Below are positions 25,648-35,287 of a DNA stretch of 64,000 nucleotides, one piece after another. The DNA is from Opitutus sp. Its GTDB lineage: Bacteria > Verrucomicrobiota > Verrucomicrobiia > Opitutales > Opitutaceae. The translations under genes were made by a program, and so were the position numbers. Below the pieces are notes generated by a model that saw nothing but the letters and a program-made list of their open reading frames with translations, made no database searches and had not been told where the DNA came from. The DNA is taken from NCBI GenBank assembly GCA_024998815.1, contig JACEUQ010000001.1, forward strand, positions 496,001 to 560,000, in the 5' to 3' direction. Each line of letters begins with the position of its first letter. Position 1 is the stretch's first letter.

Positions 25648-26277
25648 TCACTTAACCAGCTGGTTTTGAATGGCGTAGTGGGTGAGTTCCGCACTGTTTT
25701 GCATCCCCGTCTTCTCAAGTATGCGGGTGCGGTAGGTGCTGACCGTCTTGACGCTCAGTGAAAGCTCTTGGGCAATCGCGCTGACGGTTTTGCCCGAGGC
25801 GATGAGGCGCAACACCACGAACTCGCGGTCGGAGAGCCGTTCGTGGGGGGCGGTTTGCACGTCGATGGCGAGGTAGGCGGCCATTTTTTCGGCGAGGGCC
25901 GGGCTCACGTAACGCCCGCCTGAAATTACTTTTTTTACCGCCCCGACCAGCTCCGCCGGCGCGCTTTCCTTGGTCATGTAGCCGGCGGCGCCGATCTTGA
26001 GCATGCGCACCGCAAACTGATCCTCGGGATGCATGCTCAGCATCAACACCGGCAGTCGCGGGCGCGACTTCTTGATCGCCTTGAGTACGTCCAATCCGTT
26101 TTGCCCAGGCATGGTGATGTCGAGCACCAGCACGTCCCAGTTTTCCCGCCAAGCCAGCTCCAGGGCCTGTTGCCCGGTGCTCGCCTCGCCGAAAACGGCC
26201 TGCTTGAACTCGGCGGCAAGGATTTGTTTAAGCCCCTGCCTGACCACGGCGTGATCGTCGGCGATGAGGATTCTCAT
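25648..26277 (-). CDS. NarL/FixJ-family response regulator
   Basis: 209 aa from ATG 26277, which forms an ATGA overlap with the upstream kinase gene. The receiver has phosphoacceptor Asp53 (VLDITMPG) and a conserved Lys (TKES). The C-terminal LuxR-type HTH (LSDREFVVLRLIASGKTVSAIA...) contacts DNA. It is a transcription factor activated by the partner kinase. Confidence 0.95.
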   Translation of the reverse strand: MRILIADDHAVVRQGLKQILAAEFKQAVFGEASTGQQALELAWRENWDVLVLDITMPGQNGLDVLKAIKKSRPRLPVLMLSMHPEDQFAVRMLKIGAAGYMTKESAPAELVGAVKKVISGGRYVSPALAEKMAAYLAIDVQTAPHERLSDREFVVLRLIASGKTVSAIAQELSLSVKTVSTYRTRILEKTGMQNSAELTHYAIQNQLVK

Positions 26278-27380
26278 GGTGTTTGACCCCATTGACGGTC
26301 GGCGGAGGTGAGCGGGATGCTGACGGTGACGATCGTGCCCAGCCCCGGGCCGCCGGAAAAAACCGCCGCCCCGCCCAATAACGCTGCGCGTTCACGAATG
26401 CCGACCAGACCAATGGATTTGACGCTCGCGATAGCCGCCTCGGTGATGCCGCTCCCATTGTCGCGCACGATCAGCACGAGCCGCCCGGCATCCACGGCTA
26501 TGACCACCTCGACCTGGGTTGCGGCGGCGTGGCGGATAATGTTGGTGAGGGTTTCCTGAAAAATGCGGAAAAACGTCGTGGAGAATTCCTGCCCCCACAT
26601 CGTCTCGTCGACCATGATTGTGGTGGTGCAGCGAACCCCCGTGCGCAGTTGAAAATCGTTGGCTTGCCACTCGATGGCCGCGATCAGGCCGAGGTTGTCG
26701 AGCACGCCTGGGCGTAGGTCTGTGCTGATTTGGCGCACGATTTGGATGGTGGCGTCGATGCCATCGGCCAGGGCCTGCACCTTTTTCCCGAGCTCCTCAT
26801 TGGTGCTGATCACTTCGCTGACCAGCCACGACAGGTCCAGTTTGAGGCCGGTGAGGGCCTGGCCGAGCTCATCGTGGACCTGGCGGGCGATCCGGATGCA
26901 CTCCTGCTCGCGCACCTGCTGGAGGTGCGCGGTGAGGGCGCGCAGTTGTTCGTTGGATTGGAGGAGTTTGACTTCCGCCTCGTGCCGCTCGCGGCGCTCC
27001 AGGGCTTCACTGAGCGCCCGTCGCACCGAGGGGCCGAGGCGCGCCAGGTGGGTTTTGAGCACGTAGTCGGTGGCACCGATTTTAAGCGTCTCAATGGCTA
27101 CCTCTTCACCCATGGTTCCGGTAACGAAAATAAAGGGGATGTTGAACGCCGCGCCTTGCACGATTCGCAGGGCTTCTAAACCGTCGAAGGTGGGTAGGCG
27201 GTAGTCCGAAAGGATGATGTCCGGCGCGGTGTCGTTGAGTTGCCCTTCGAACCCCGCACGGGTTTCGACCCGCGTGATCACAAAAATGATACCGGCGTCG
27301 ATCAGGGCGCGGCGGGCCAGTTCGGCGTGGGCGGGGTCGTCCTCCAGTAGCAGAATGTGAATGGGGTTGGGCTCTTGCAT
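26274..27380 (-). CDS. Receiver-linked HisKA_3 (NarX/DegS-type) histidine kinase
   Basis: 368 aa from ATG 27380; an earlier in-frame start at 27455 adds a proline/lysine-rich leader. The N-terminal receiver domain (LLEDDPAH, phosphoacceptor Asp59 in LSDYRLP) is followed by a coiled segment, a HisKA_3 dimerisation box (RQVHDELGQALTGLKLDLSW) and a HATPase (DNGSGITEAAI). The receiver precedes the kinase, which suggests that it is itself regulated by another kinase, perhaps through a relay. Overlaps its NarL-type partner gene by 4 bp. Confidence 0.93.
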   Translation of the reverse strand: MQEPNPIHILLLEDDPAHAELARRALIDAGIIFVITRVETRAGFEGQLNDTAPDIILSDYRLPTFDGLEALRIVQGAAFNIPFIFVTGTMGEEVAIETLKIGATDYVLKTHLARLGPSVRRALSEALERRERHEAEVKLLQSNEQLRALTAHLQQVREQECIRIARQVHDELGQALTGLKLDLSWLVSEVISTNEELGKKVQALADGIDATIQIVRQISTDLRPGVLDNLGLIAAIEWQANDFQLRTGVRCTTTIMVDETMWGQEFSTTFFRIFQETLTNIIRHAAATQVEVVIAVDAGRLVLIVRDNGSGITEAAIASVKSIGLVGIRERAALLGGAAVFSGGPGLGTIVTVSIPLTSADRQWGQTP

Positions 27381-27506
27381 GTTCGGGGAGGGGTTGGCGG
27401 AGGTTTCTTTATGCGGGCAGGTTTTCTTGAGCGGGGAACGGGGGGGGGGATCCACCGGTTTCCTCGACGGACGGTTGTCGGTGGGGGGAATCGGCCCAGG
27501 CGCAAG

Positions 27507-29006
27507 TCAGCGCCGGGCGCCCTCCACTACTTTGCTCAGGCCCGACATCTCCAAGACGTTGCGGACGTCGGGACGCGCGCCGAGGAAACGCAGTTCCTGG
27601 CTCTGGCTGCGGGCCCACAGGCGCAGGCGCGCCATGAGCTCGGCACCGGAAGTGTCGATGAACTGGAGCCGTGCGATATTGATCAGATGGGTGTTGCGCG
27701 GCGGGGGGCTGACCGCGCTCAGAAGCTCACGGGTTTGCGCCCAAACGGCTTCGGCGTTGGCGGCGGTGATTTCGCCCTGCCAGGCGAGGGTGTGGCCGCC
27801 GGGATAGGCGGGGACGACTGTCTCGGTGCCACTTTCGGCTGCGAGGTAGCGCGCACCTTGGGGTGCCTGGTCGGGCAGGTTGAGGTACCCGGTTAACTGC
27901 AGCAATTGGAGGGTGCTTTGCACCTCGGCGCTGGGATTAAGGATAACGAGTTTTTTGCCCTGTTCGTGCAACCGGCGGTGCCACTGCACGAGCATGGCCG
28001 CGCCCGTGCTGTCGAGAAAACGCACCTGTGAGAGGTCGAGATGGCAATCGCTGGTCGCAGCCATAGCTTCCGCAAAAATCGCCGACTGCTGGTTCAAGCC
28101 GCTGGCGTTTAAATCCCCTGTTATTTGCAACTCTCGCCTGGATGGAGACGGGCTTGCGTTGATCAGATCGGGCGGGGTCGCGGGGCCCCGTCGGCTGTGC
28201 AGGCTAAGGCATTGGCGGGTGATAGCGGGGACAAAATGAATGAAGTCACCTGCGTAGCGACCGAACAGGCGACGCGGTTCTTGGGCCAGCCGATAAAAGC
28301 ATTCGGTGCCGGTGCGCTGCATCACGGCCGGTGCGCGTTTGATCCGACCAGCGATAAAATCAAGCGTGGCGCCGACCCCGATCATGACGGGAATGCCCAG
28401 CTGCTGGTAATGTTTTGCGATCCATTTTTCCTGCTTGGGGCAGCCGAAGGAAACGAGCACGAGATCGGGGGTGGCCGCCCGCACCCGTCGGGAAATTTCG
28501 GCGAAATCCATCGTCAAGAGGGAGCCGAAAGGTGGCGAGTAGTGGCCGGTGATCACCAGTTGCGGGTGTTGTTGGCGAAGGCGCGCGGCAGCCTCCGCGG
28601 CGACCCCGTCCCGGGCGCCCAAAAGGAACAGGCGGTGCCCGTTGCGCGCGGCTGCCTCGATGAGCAACGGGGTCACATCCGCGCCGGCCACCCGCTCCGG
28701 CAGCGGGTTTCCCAGCCAGCGTGAGGCCCAGACCAAGGGCGCGCCGTCGCACAGGACCAGATCCGCCGCCAGCAGGATGCGGCGCAGCTCCACATCGTGT
28801 CGCGCCTGCACGAGGAAATCCACGTTGGCGGTCACCACATAATGGGGGCGACGACTGGCAATCATCGCATCCACTCGTGCCACCGCCTCGGCCTGGGTGA
28901 TGTTTTCAAAGGGCACTCCGAGCAACCCGACCGGCCAGCGCTGGCTCTGAGTGGGTACCGGCGAAAACGGGGAGGCGGCCGCGGCGCTGGCAGGGGCGAA
29001 TCTCAT
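27507..29006 (-). CDS. WecG/TagA/CpsF-type (GT26) glycosyltransferase fused to two STAS-like domains
   Basis: 499 aa. Residues about 25-250 are a GT26 transferase (VGLLGVPFENITQAEAV, VTANVDFLVQAR, LCDGAPLVWASRWLG, VSFGCPKQEKWI, IGVGATLDFIAGRIKRAP). About residues 285-375 form a STAS-like domain (CHLDLSQVRFLDSTGAAMLVQW). About 405-495 form a second (THLINIARLQFIDTSGAELMARL), ending like an anti-sigma antagonist. STAS domains usually carry a phosphorylatable Ser; candidates are the DST and DTS serines. The fusion couples cell-surface sugar transfer with a regulatory switch module, and I know no characterised example. It lies beside two-component genes. Confidence 0.88.
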   Translation of the reverse strand: MRFAPASAAAASPFSPVPTQSQRWPVGLLGVPFENITQAEAVARVDAMIASRRPHYVVTANVDFLVQARHDVELRRILLAADLVLCDGAPLVWASRWLGNPLPERVAGADVTPLLIEAAARNGHRLFLLGARDGVAAEAAARLRQQHPQLVITGHYSPPFGSLLTMDFAEISRRVRAATPDLVLVSFGCPKQEKWIAKHYQQLGIPVMIGVGATLDFIAGRIKRAPAVMQRTGTECFYRLAQEPRRLFGRYAGDFIHFVPAITRQCLSLHSRRGPATPPDLINASPSPSRRELQITGDLNASGLNQQSAIFAEAMAATSDCHLDLSQVRFLDSTGAAMLVQWHRRLHEQGKKLVILNPSAEVQSTLQLLQLTGYLNLPDQAPQGARYLAAESGTETVVPAYPGGHTLAWQGEITAANAEAVWAQTRELLSAVSPPPRNTHLINIARLQFIDTSGAELMARLRLWARSQSQELRFLGARPDVRNVLEMSGLSKVVEGARR

Positions 29007-29164
29007 TCCTGATTAAACGCCGGTGGTGCCCAAATCGAAATAGGGTGGGTGCCTACGGGTCCGAGCCTACCGGTATCCGCGCCGGAGTTGGCCGCAGCGA
29101 GACGCTTTCAGGTTAACACCCACTGCTCACGACGTCGGCCGGATTGTACAGTGGTGATTCAATT

Positions 29165-31966
29165 ATGATCACCCCCACCGCACGCAAGGCCCAGCAATCC
29201 CCTGATCGGCGAGCACTACCGGTCTCTTTTGATAAGACTATGTCCGGTAAACTCGTTGCGCCGAACGGGCTGGGTGGAGGCGAAGCGACGGGCGGAGCTG
29301 AGACACGGCGACCGGAGTGCCTGCACCAGTGGTTCGAGGCCCAGGTCGAGTTGAAGCCCAAGGAGGTGGCCGTGGTGTTTGATAAGGAGCGTATCACCTA
29401 TCAGGAGCTCAACCGCAGGGCCAACCACGTGGCACAGCGTTTAATCGCGGCCGGCGTGGGCCATGAAACCCTCGTGGGGGTTTTTATGGACCGGTCCGTG
29501 CACATGATCGTGGCGATGCTCGGTGTGCTCAAAGCCGGCGGCGCTTATGTGCCCCTCGATCCGGTGTACCCTCCCGAACGGCTAGCTTTTATGCTGGCCG
29601 ACACCCAGGCCGGCGTGATTTTGGCGCAAACCTCGTTGCTGGATCGGTTGGAGTCGATCCGGGCAGGTGCCAAGCTTGCGCCGCAGGTTTACTGCGTTGA
29701 TTCGACCGATGCTGCTGGGGCGGTCGATGATTTAAATCCCGATCCTGGGGTGGGGGCGGCCAATTTGGCCTACGTTATCTATACGTCGGGCTCGACCGGG
29801 AAACCCAAGGGCGTGGCGGTGGAGCATCGCAACTCGGTCGCGCTGGTGGCGTGGGCCAGCCAAGTTTACAGCGCGCAGGAACTCGACGGGGTTCTGGCGG
29901 GAATCTCGATCTCCTTTGACCCCTCGATCTTGGATATTTTTATGCCGCTATGCTTGGGCGGAAAAGTGATTCTCGCCGCTAACACTCTTGCGCTACCTCA
30001 GTTGGACGCGGCCGAGGAGGTGCGCTTGTTGTTCTCGGTGCCCTCGGTGGTGCGTGAGCTGTTGCGCATGGGCGGGATTCCTTCCTCGGTGGAGACCATC
30101 AACATGGGCGGCGAACACCTGTCCGCCGCATTGGTGCAGGACCTCTATGCGCTGCCCCACCTGAAGCGCGTGTATGATTTATACGGGCCGACCGAGACCA
30201 CGACGTGCGCGACCTACGCGCTGCGCACGCCGGAGGCCCCCGCGACCATCGGGCGCCCGATTAACGGCACGCAAGTCTATGTCCTGGATTCACAGCTGCG
30301 CCCCGTTCCGGCCGGGGAGACCGGCGAGTTGTTCATCGGCGGACACGGTGTGGTGCGCGGTTATCTCAACAACCCTGACATCAATGAGCAGCGGTTCATT
30401 CCTTCGCCTTTTTCGGGCGACCGGTCGTCGCGGCTCTATCGCACGGGTGACCGCGGCCGCTTCCGTCCCGACGGCAATCTGGAGTTTATCGGGCGCGATG
30501 ACCGACAGGTGAAGATTCGCGGGTTTCGGGTGGAGTTGGGCGAGGTCGAGACGGCCCTGCGCACGCACAACGAAATCAGCGAAGCCCTGGTCGTCACCCA
30601 TGATGATAAAACGGGGAAACGCGGACTGGTCGCGTATGTGGTCCCACACGCCAAAGCGGGGCAGTCGCGGCGCGAATCCCAGGTTGCGACACGCCCACAG
30701 CTCGGTTCACGGTTGCGGGCGCACCTAAAGGAACGCCTGCCCGACCACATGGTTCCGGGGGCTTTTATGGTGATGGACCGTTTTGCGCTGACTCCGGCCG
30801 GCAAGATCGATCACGCCGCTCTGCCGCCCCCCGAACACCTGAGGCCCGGCGTGGGTGAAGTGGTGGGCCCGCGCGACGCGACCGAGGCGTTGCTCTGCCA
30901 GATTTGGGGCGAACTGCTCAAACTGAAGTCAATCGGGGTGCACGAGGATTTTTTCCAGATCGGGGGCGACTCCTTGATGGGCGCGGTGATGTTCACCGAG
31001 GTTGAAAAACGCACCGGGGTGCGGCTGCCGATTGAGGCTATCCTGCGCAACGCCACGGTGGAGCGTATGGCTGTGTACATTGAGGCCGCCCGCCAACTGC
31101 GTCAGCAGAGGACGGGGTCGCCGTGGGTGGAAATTCAGCCGCTAGGAGAACGGCGCCGGCTATTTCTCGTCCACGGGGTGGGCGGGGGTATGATGTGGGG
31201 CTACGCCAATTTAGCCCGGCATCTGGGGCCCAACCAGCCGATCTACGCGTTCCGGGCCAGCCCGGTCTCTCCCCTGACCATCAATGAAATGGCCGCGCAG
31301 TACGTGCGCGACCTGCGCGCCTTCCAGCCGGAGGGGCCGTACTTGCTGGGGGGCTACTGTTTCGGCGGTAATATCGCCTACGAAATGTCGCGGATGTTGA
31401 TGGATCAGGGCCAGCGCGTGGACCTGTTGGTTCTTTTCAACACTTCGCCGCCTAACTGCAGCTACGATTGCACGACCATCACGCCCCTGTTCGTGTGCCG
31501 CTTCTTCCTCAATCTCACGCACTGGTTTATCGGCTTTGTGAAGTGGGGGCACGTTAAGCAACTGCGGTTCTTGCGGTGGAAGTTCCAGATGATGCGCCGT
31601 CGCGTGGGTAAATTATTCGGCCATGGCCCCTCGGCCACCGGATTTGACGTGGAGACCCAGGTCGATTTGTCCACGGTGCCGATCGAGGATCACAGCCTGT
31701 GGACCGCCCATGTGCGGGCGAATGGGCTGCACCAAGCGAGTGTTTACCAAGGCAAGGTCACGCTGCTGCGGACCCTGGGCCATCCCTTTGACTGCAACTA
31801 CGACCCGCTCTGCGGTTGGGCTGATTATGCCAAGGGCGGCATCACGGTTAAAGTGCTGCCCGGTCTGCACGAGAGTTTACTCGAGGAGCCTCAGGTGCGG
31901 TTGGCTGCCAAGGAGCTTAAAACGCTCCTCGATCAAATCAACGCCGAGGCCAATCCCTTATCATGA
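29165..31966 (+). CDS. NRPS-like enzyme: adenylation, carrier and thioesterase (A-T-TE)
   Basis: 933 aa from ATG 29165. Adenylation domain with FDKERITYQELNRRAN, core A3 YTSGSTGKPKGVAVEH, A5 YDLYGPTETTTCAT, A7 YRTGDRGRFRPDG and A10 PAGKIDHAAL. Carrier domain with GGDSLMGA (phosphopantetheine Ser). C-terminal thioesterase FLVHGVGGGMMWGYANLARHL with nucleophile elbow GYCFGG, where Cys replaces Ser. There is no condensation domain. By alignment to GrsA the pocket reads roughly D-P-L-F-I-M-L-T-C-K; the Asp suggests an amino acid substrate, but I cannot name it. Coupled by ATGA to an exporter gene. Confidence 0.92.
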   Translation: MITPTARKAQQSPDRRALPVSFDKTMSGKLVAPNGLGGGEATGGAETRRPECLHQWFEAQVELKPKEVAVVFDKERITYQELNRRANHVAQRLIAAGVGHETLVGVFMDRSVHMIVAMLGVLKAGGAYVPLDPVYPPERLAFMLADTQAGVILAQTSLLDRLESIRAGAKLAPQVYCVDSTDAAGAVDDLNPDPGVGAANLAYVIYTSGSTGKPKGVAVEHRNSVALVAWASQVYSAQELDGVLAGISISFDPSILDIFMPLCLGGKVILAANTLALPQLDAAEEVRLLFSVPSVVRELLRMGGIPSSVETINMGGEHLSAALVQDLYALPHLKRVYDLYGPTETTTCATYALRTPEAPATIGRPINGTQVYVLDSQLRPVPAGETGELFIGGHGVVRGYLNNPDINEQRFIPSPFSGDRSSRLYRTGDRGRFRPDGNLEFIGRDDRQVKIRGFRVELGEVETALRTHNEISEALVVTHDDKTGKRGLVAYVVPHAKAGQSRRESQVATRPQLGSRLRAHLKERLPDHMVPGAFMVMDRFALTPAGKIDHAALPPPEHLRPGVGEVVGPRDATEALLCQIWGELLKLKSIGVHEDFFQIGGDSLMGAVMFTEVEKRTGVRLPIEAILRNATVERMAVYIEAARQLRQQRTGSPWVEIQPLGERRRLFLVHGVGGGMMWGYANLARHLGPNQPIYAFRASPVSPLTINEMAAQYVRDLRAFQPEGPYLLGGYCFGGNIAYEMSRMLMDQGQRVDLLVLFNTSPPNCSYDCTTITPLFVCRFFLNLTHWFIGFVKWGHVKQLRFLRWKFQMMRRRVGKLFGHGPSATGFDVETQVDLSTVPIEDHSLWTAHVRANGLHQASVYQGKVTLLRTLGHPFDCNYDPLCGWADYAKGGITVKVLPGLHESLLEEPQVRLAAKELKTLLDQINAEANPLS

Positions 31967-33666
31967 AACTTATCCGTTTTTTATTCCGTTACTCGCCGCG
32001 AACCATGCTATTGGCCGCGTTAACCGCTCTGGTTGCAGGTGGCTGCAACGCCGGTTTGATCGCCCTCGTCAATGCCGTGCTCTCGGGCACCGTGGCACCG
32101 ACCACGGCGCTCATCACGGGCTTTGCGCTGCTAGGTGTGGTTAGGTTATTGGCGCACTTTCTTGCCCAGGTCACCCTCACGCGTTTCGCGCAAATGAGCA
32201 CCGCCAATCTGCGCCACGACCTGGTCGAGAAAATCCTCGGGGTGCCACTGCGCCAATTGGAGGAAATCGGGCCTGCACGCCTCATGGTGGCGCTCACCGA
32301 GGACGTGATGGCCATCACCGAGGCGATGCGAATCATCCCCACCTTTGTGGTTAATTTTGCCGTGCTCCTCGGCGGGGCCGTGTACCTCGGCTGGCTGTCG
32401 CTTCAGATGCTACTGATCGTATCGGTACTGATCGTTTTCGGTGCGTTGGGTTACCGCGTCTTGGTGCACAGTGGCTTTTCGATGTTGCGCTCGGCGCGTG
32501 AGGCCGAGGATCGACTTTTTGGCCACTTCCGCGCCCTCACCGAGGGGATCAAGGAGCTCAAGTTACACCGGCATCGGCGCCATGAGTTTCTCCATAGCGG
32601 GGTGAAAGTGGCCACCGAAGCATATCGTCAGCATAATGTTGCGGCCGAAACCCGTTTTGCTTTGGCGCAAAATTGGAGTCAGTTTCTGTTCTTTGCGCTG
32701 ATCGGGGTGATCCTTTTTCTCATGCCCCGGTTGGAGGGCGTGAGTACGCATGCGATGACCGGTTATGTGGTGGTCACCCTTTATCTCATGGGGCCGTTGT
32801 CGGCGATTATGTTTGTTTTTCCGGTATTTGGCCGCGCCCAAATCGCCTTACAGAAAATAGAAAAAGTCGGTCTTACTCTGACGGAGCGCTCCAGCGACTT
32901 GAGTATGTCGGTGCCCCATTCTTCTCCGCCCATTTTGAACTGTCTGGAGCTGATCGGTATCAGTCATGCCTATCGCCGCGAAAACGAGGATAGTACCTTT
33001 ACTTTGGGCCCGGTGAATCTCGCCTTTTCCCCTGGAGAAATCGTTTTTCTAGTGGGTGGAAACGGCAGCGGTAAGTCCACCTTGGCGAAGATCATCACGG
33101 GGCTTTATCCTCCGGCCCACGGCGAGATTCGCTTTAACGGCAAACTCATTGATGAGCACAACCGTGACCATTACCGACAGTTGTTCTCGGCGGTGTTCGC
33201 CGATTTCTACCTCTTTGATTCTTTTCTCGGGCTGGAAAAATTCCGACTGGAGGAACGGGCAAGCGCCTACCTCAGCGAGTTGCACCTCGACCATAAGGTG
33301 AAGATCGTGAATGGGGCCCTTTCGACCACCGAGCTTTCGCAGGGGCAGCGCAAGCGACTCGCCCTGTTGACCGCTTACTTGGAGGACCGCCCCTTTTACC
33401 TCTTCGATGAGTGGGCCTCCGATCAGGATCCGATCTTTAAGTCGGTTTTCTATAATCGGTTACTGCCAGACCTACGGGCGCGGCAGAAAGCGGTCCTCGT
33501 GATCTCGCATGACGACCGCTACTTCCACCTGGCGGATCGTCTGGTTAAGTTGGACTGCGGGCAGTTGATCACGGGTGCTGAGGTGCCGGCCTCGGTGATC
33601 AGCCCTCGTAGTTTCACTGTGGCGGAGCCTACCGATTTGTTCGCGCCTACTGCCAATGCATCATGA
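31963..33666 (+). CDS. Cyclic-peptide-export-type ABC transporter (SyrD/PvdE-like)
   Basis: 567 aa half transporter. About six membrane segments in the first 300 residues, then an ATPase with Walker A GGNGSGKST, a TTELSQGQRKRLALL signature and Walker B YLFDEWASDQDP, ending in the H-loop VISHDDRYFH. The signature SQGQRKRL and DEWASDQDP are those of the SyrD/PvdE/YojI group that exports NRPS products. It presumably moves the A-T-TE product across the inner membrane. Overlaps the genes on both sides by 4 bp. Confidence 0.93.
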   Translation: MKLIRFLFRYSPRTMLLAALTALVAGGCNAGLIALVNAVLSGTVAPTTALITGFALLGVVRLLAHFLAQVTLTRFAQMSTANLRHDLVEKILGVPLRQLEEIGPARLMVALTEDVMAITEAMRIIPTFVVNFAVLLGGAVYLGWLSLQMLLIVSVLIVFGALGYRVLVHSGFSMLRSAREAEDRLFGHFRALTEGIKELKLHRHRRHEFLHSGVKVATEAYRQHNVAAETRFALAQNWSQFLFFALIGVILFLMPRLEGVSTHAMTGYVVVTLYLMGPLSAIMFVFPVFGRAQIALQKIEKVGLTLTERSSDLSMSVPHSSPPILNCLELIGISHAYRRENEDSTFTLGPVNLAFSPGEIVFLVGGNGSGKSTLAKIITGLYPPAHGEIRFNGKLIDEHNRDHYRQLFSAVFADFYLFDSFLGLEKFRLEERASAYLSELHLDHKVKIVNGALSTTELSQGQRKRLALLTAYLEDRPFYLFDEWASDQDPIFKSVFYNRLLPDLRARQKAVLVISHDDRYFHLADRLVKLDCGQLITGAEVPASVISPRSFTVAEPTDLFAPTANAS

Positions 33667-34298
33667 ACCTGCGCCCGCTCATCCGTGACGATTTACCCGC
33701 GATCGCCGCCGTGCATCAGGCGGCCTTCCCGCGTACTGTCGCCAGCCGGTTGGGGACTGAGGCTTCGCGTCGCCAGTACGAGACGTTGATGACGGGACCT
33801 TATAATTCGGCGGGTTTGGGGGCGTTTGAACAAGATCGCTTGGCTGGCTTTTGTTTTGTTGGGATTAGGCACGCTTCGGAATACGTATTTGTGCGCAAGC
33901 ATGCCTGGTTTTTCGTTTGGCGGTTGTGCTCTCGTCCTTGGCTGCTGGTAGACGCGGTGATTAGTCGACGTCTGGGGTTAGCCTTAAAACTATTCGTGGC
34001 GCGACTACCCTGGCCCCGTACGAAGCAGACTGCGGGAGCAGGTGTATCCGAACCGGCCACCCATTCATATGGTATCCAGTACTTGGCGGTTGCCCCCCTG
34101 TACCGGGGTCGTGGAGTGGGGCAGAAGCTGGTTGCGGCGGGTGAGGGGTTCGCCCTTCAGCAGGGGTTTTCGGAGATTCAGCTCAGCGTCGCTACCGATA
34201 ACGCACCGGCTATAGCCCTTTATCTGCGAATGGGCTGGCAGAAATCATCGTCCAGTGGCGAATGGCTTGGGCTGATGTCCAAGCGGCTCGTGGCGTAA
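33663..34298 (+). CDS. GNAT-family N-acetyltransferase
   Basis: 211 aa. The C-terminal half has IQYLAVAPLYRGRGVGQKLVAAGEGFA, the acetyl-CoA pyrophosphate-binding R-x2-G-x-G signature, then IQLSVATDNAPAIALYLRMGW. The N-terminal half is less typical. It overlaps the ABC exporter gene by 4 bp and so probably acylates or tailors the product of the NRPS-like enzyme, or confers self-protection. Confidence 0.85.
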   Translation: MNLRPLIRDDLPAIAAVHQAAFPRTVASRLGTEASRRQYETLMTGPYNSAGLGAFEQDRLAGFCFVGIRHASEYVFVRKHAWFFVWRLCSRPWLLVDAVISRRLGLALKLFVARLPWPRTKQTAGAGVSEPATHSYGIQYLAVAPLYRGRGVGQKLVAAGEGFALQQGFSEIQLSVATDNAPAIALYLRMGWQKSSSSGEWLGLMSKRLVA

Positions 34299-34371
34299 TA
34301 GGCGTTCACGGCTGTCAACCTGTGTAGCGGCTAGCGCATTTCAAATAATGTTATAACCTCAATCGGCTCGA

Positions 34372-34430
34372 CGTAGCGCAGGCTTCTAGCCTGCTTTTCT
34401 CATAAGCAGAATGGAAGTCTGCGCTACTTT
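34372..34430. repeat. Dispersed palindromic repeat family B, diverged full hairpin
   Basis: GTAGCGCAGGCTTCTAGCCTGC on the left and GCAGAATGGAAGTCTGCGCTAC on the right. The left arm carries compensatory changes in its own small palindrome (AGGCTTCTAGCCT), suggesting selection for the local fold. Confidence 0.85.
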
Positions 34431-34462
34431 ATGCGGCTACAGATTAATTTAAAATGCTGCTA

Positions 34463-34495
34463 GCGAAGCGTGTGGCCTTGAGCGTGAGCTCGAGG
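34463..34495. repeat. Family A repeat, single half copy
   Basis: GCGAAGCGTGTGGCCTTGAG followed by CGTGAGCTCGAGG matches the right arm of the 114-bp units at 25161-25563. Confidence 0.8.
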
Positions 34496-34516
34496 TGTTT
34501 GCCCACGGGGGGCGCA

Positions 34517-35287
34517 TCAAAACCGCAGGTGTTTAACCGTGAGGCCCTGGTTAATGAGTTGTTTAAGCGAATCGATGCCGATTTTCAGGTGATCGGCCAC
34601 GTAAACTTGGTTCACGGTAGCGTCGCTCTCGGCGGTTTTGATGCCCTCAGGTAGCATCGGCTGGTCGCTCACGAGCAAGAGCGCGCCGGTGGGGGTCTGG
34701 TTAAAAAAGCCGGTCATGAAGATAGTCGCTGTTTCCATGTCGATGGCCATGGCATGGATTTTTTTGAGGTATTTGCGGAAGTTGGCGTCATGTTCCCAGA
34801 CGCGGCGGTTGGTGGTGTAAACGGTGCCGGTCCAGTAATCGCGGGCATAGTCGCGGATGGTTGTGGAAATGGCCTTTTGCAGTGCGAAAGAGGGCAGGGC
34901 GGGCACCTCGGGGGGGAAATAGTCGTTGCTGGTGCCTTCGCCGCGGATCGCCGCGATGGGCAGGATCAGGTCGCCGACCTCGGCGCGATGCTTGATGCCG
35001 CCGCATTTGCCCAAAAACAGCACCGCCTTGGGTTTGATGGCGCTGAGAAGATCCATCACGGTTGCGGCGGTGGCGCTACCCATGCCGAAGTTGATAATGG
35101 TAATCCGTCCAGCGGTGGCGCTGCTCATGGGTTTGTCGCGACCGCAGACTTTTACGCGGTGCAACTGGGCGAAGAGTTTCACGTACTGCTGAAAGTTGGT
35201 CAGCAAAATGTAGTCTCCGAATTCCTCAAGCGGCACACCGGTGTAACGGGGCAGCCAGTTTTCGACGATGTCGCGCCTGGTTTTCAT
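34517..35287 (-). CDS. amn: AMP nucleosidase
   Basis: 256 aa. Hydrolyses AMP to adenine and ribose 5-phosphate. Diagnostic stretches: INFGMGSATAATVMDLLSAI, LFLGKCGGIKHRAEVGDLILP, AIRGEGTSNDYFPPEVPALP, AMAIDMETATIFMTGF and LLLVSDQPMLPEGIKT. It corresponds to the catalytic C-terminal part of E. coli Amn and lacks the N-terminal regulatory domain, as in the short forms common in Bacteroidota and PVC bacteria. Single-gene unit. Confidence 0.94.
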   Translation of the reverse strand: MKTRRDIVENWLPRYTGVPLEEFGDYILLTNFQQYVKLFAQLHRVKVCGRDKPMSSATAGRITIINFGMGSATAATVMDLLSAIKPKAVLFLGKCGGIKHRAEVGDLILPIAAIRGEGTSNDYFPPEVPALPSFALQKAISTTIRDYARDYWTGTVYTTNRRVWEHDANFRKYLKKIHAMAIDMETATIFMTGFFNQTPTGALLLVSDQPMLPEGIKTAESDATVNQVYVADHLKIGIDSLKQLINQGLTVKHLRF

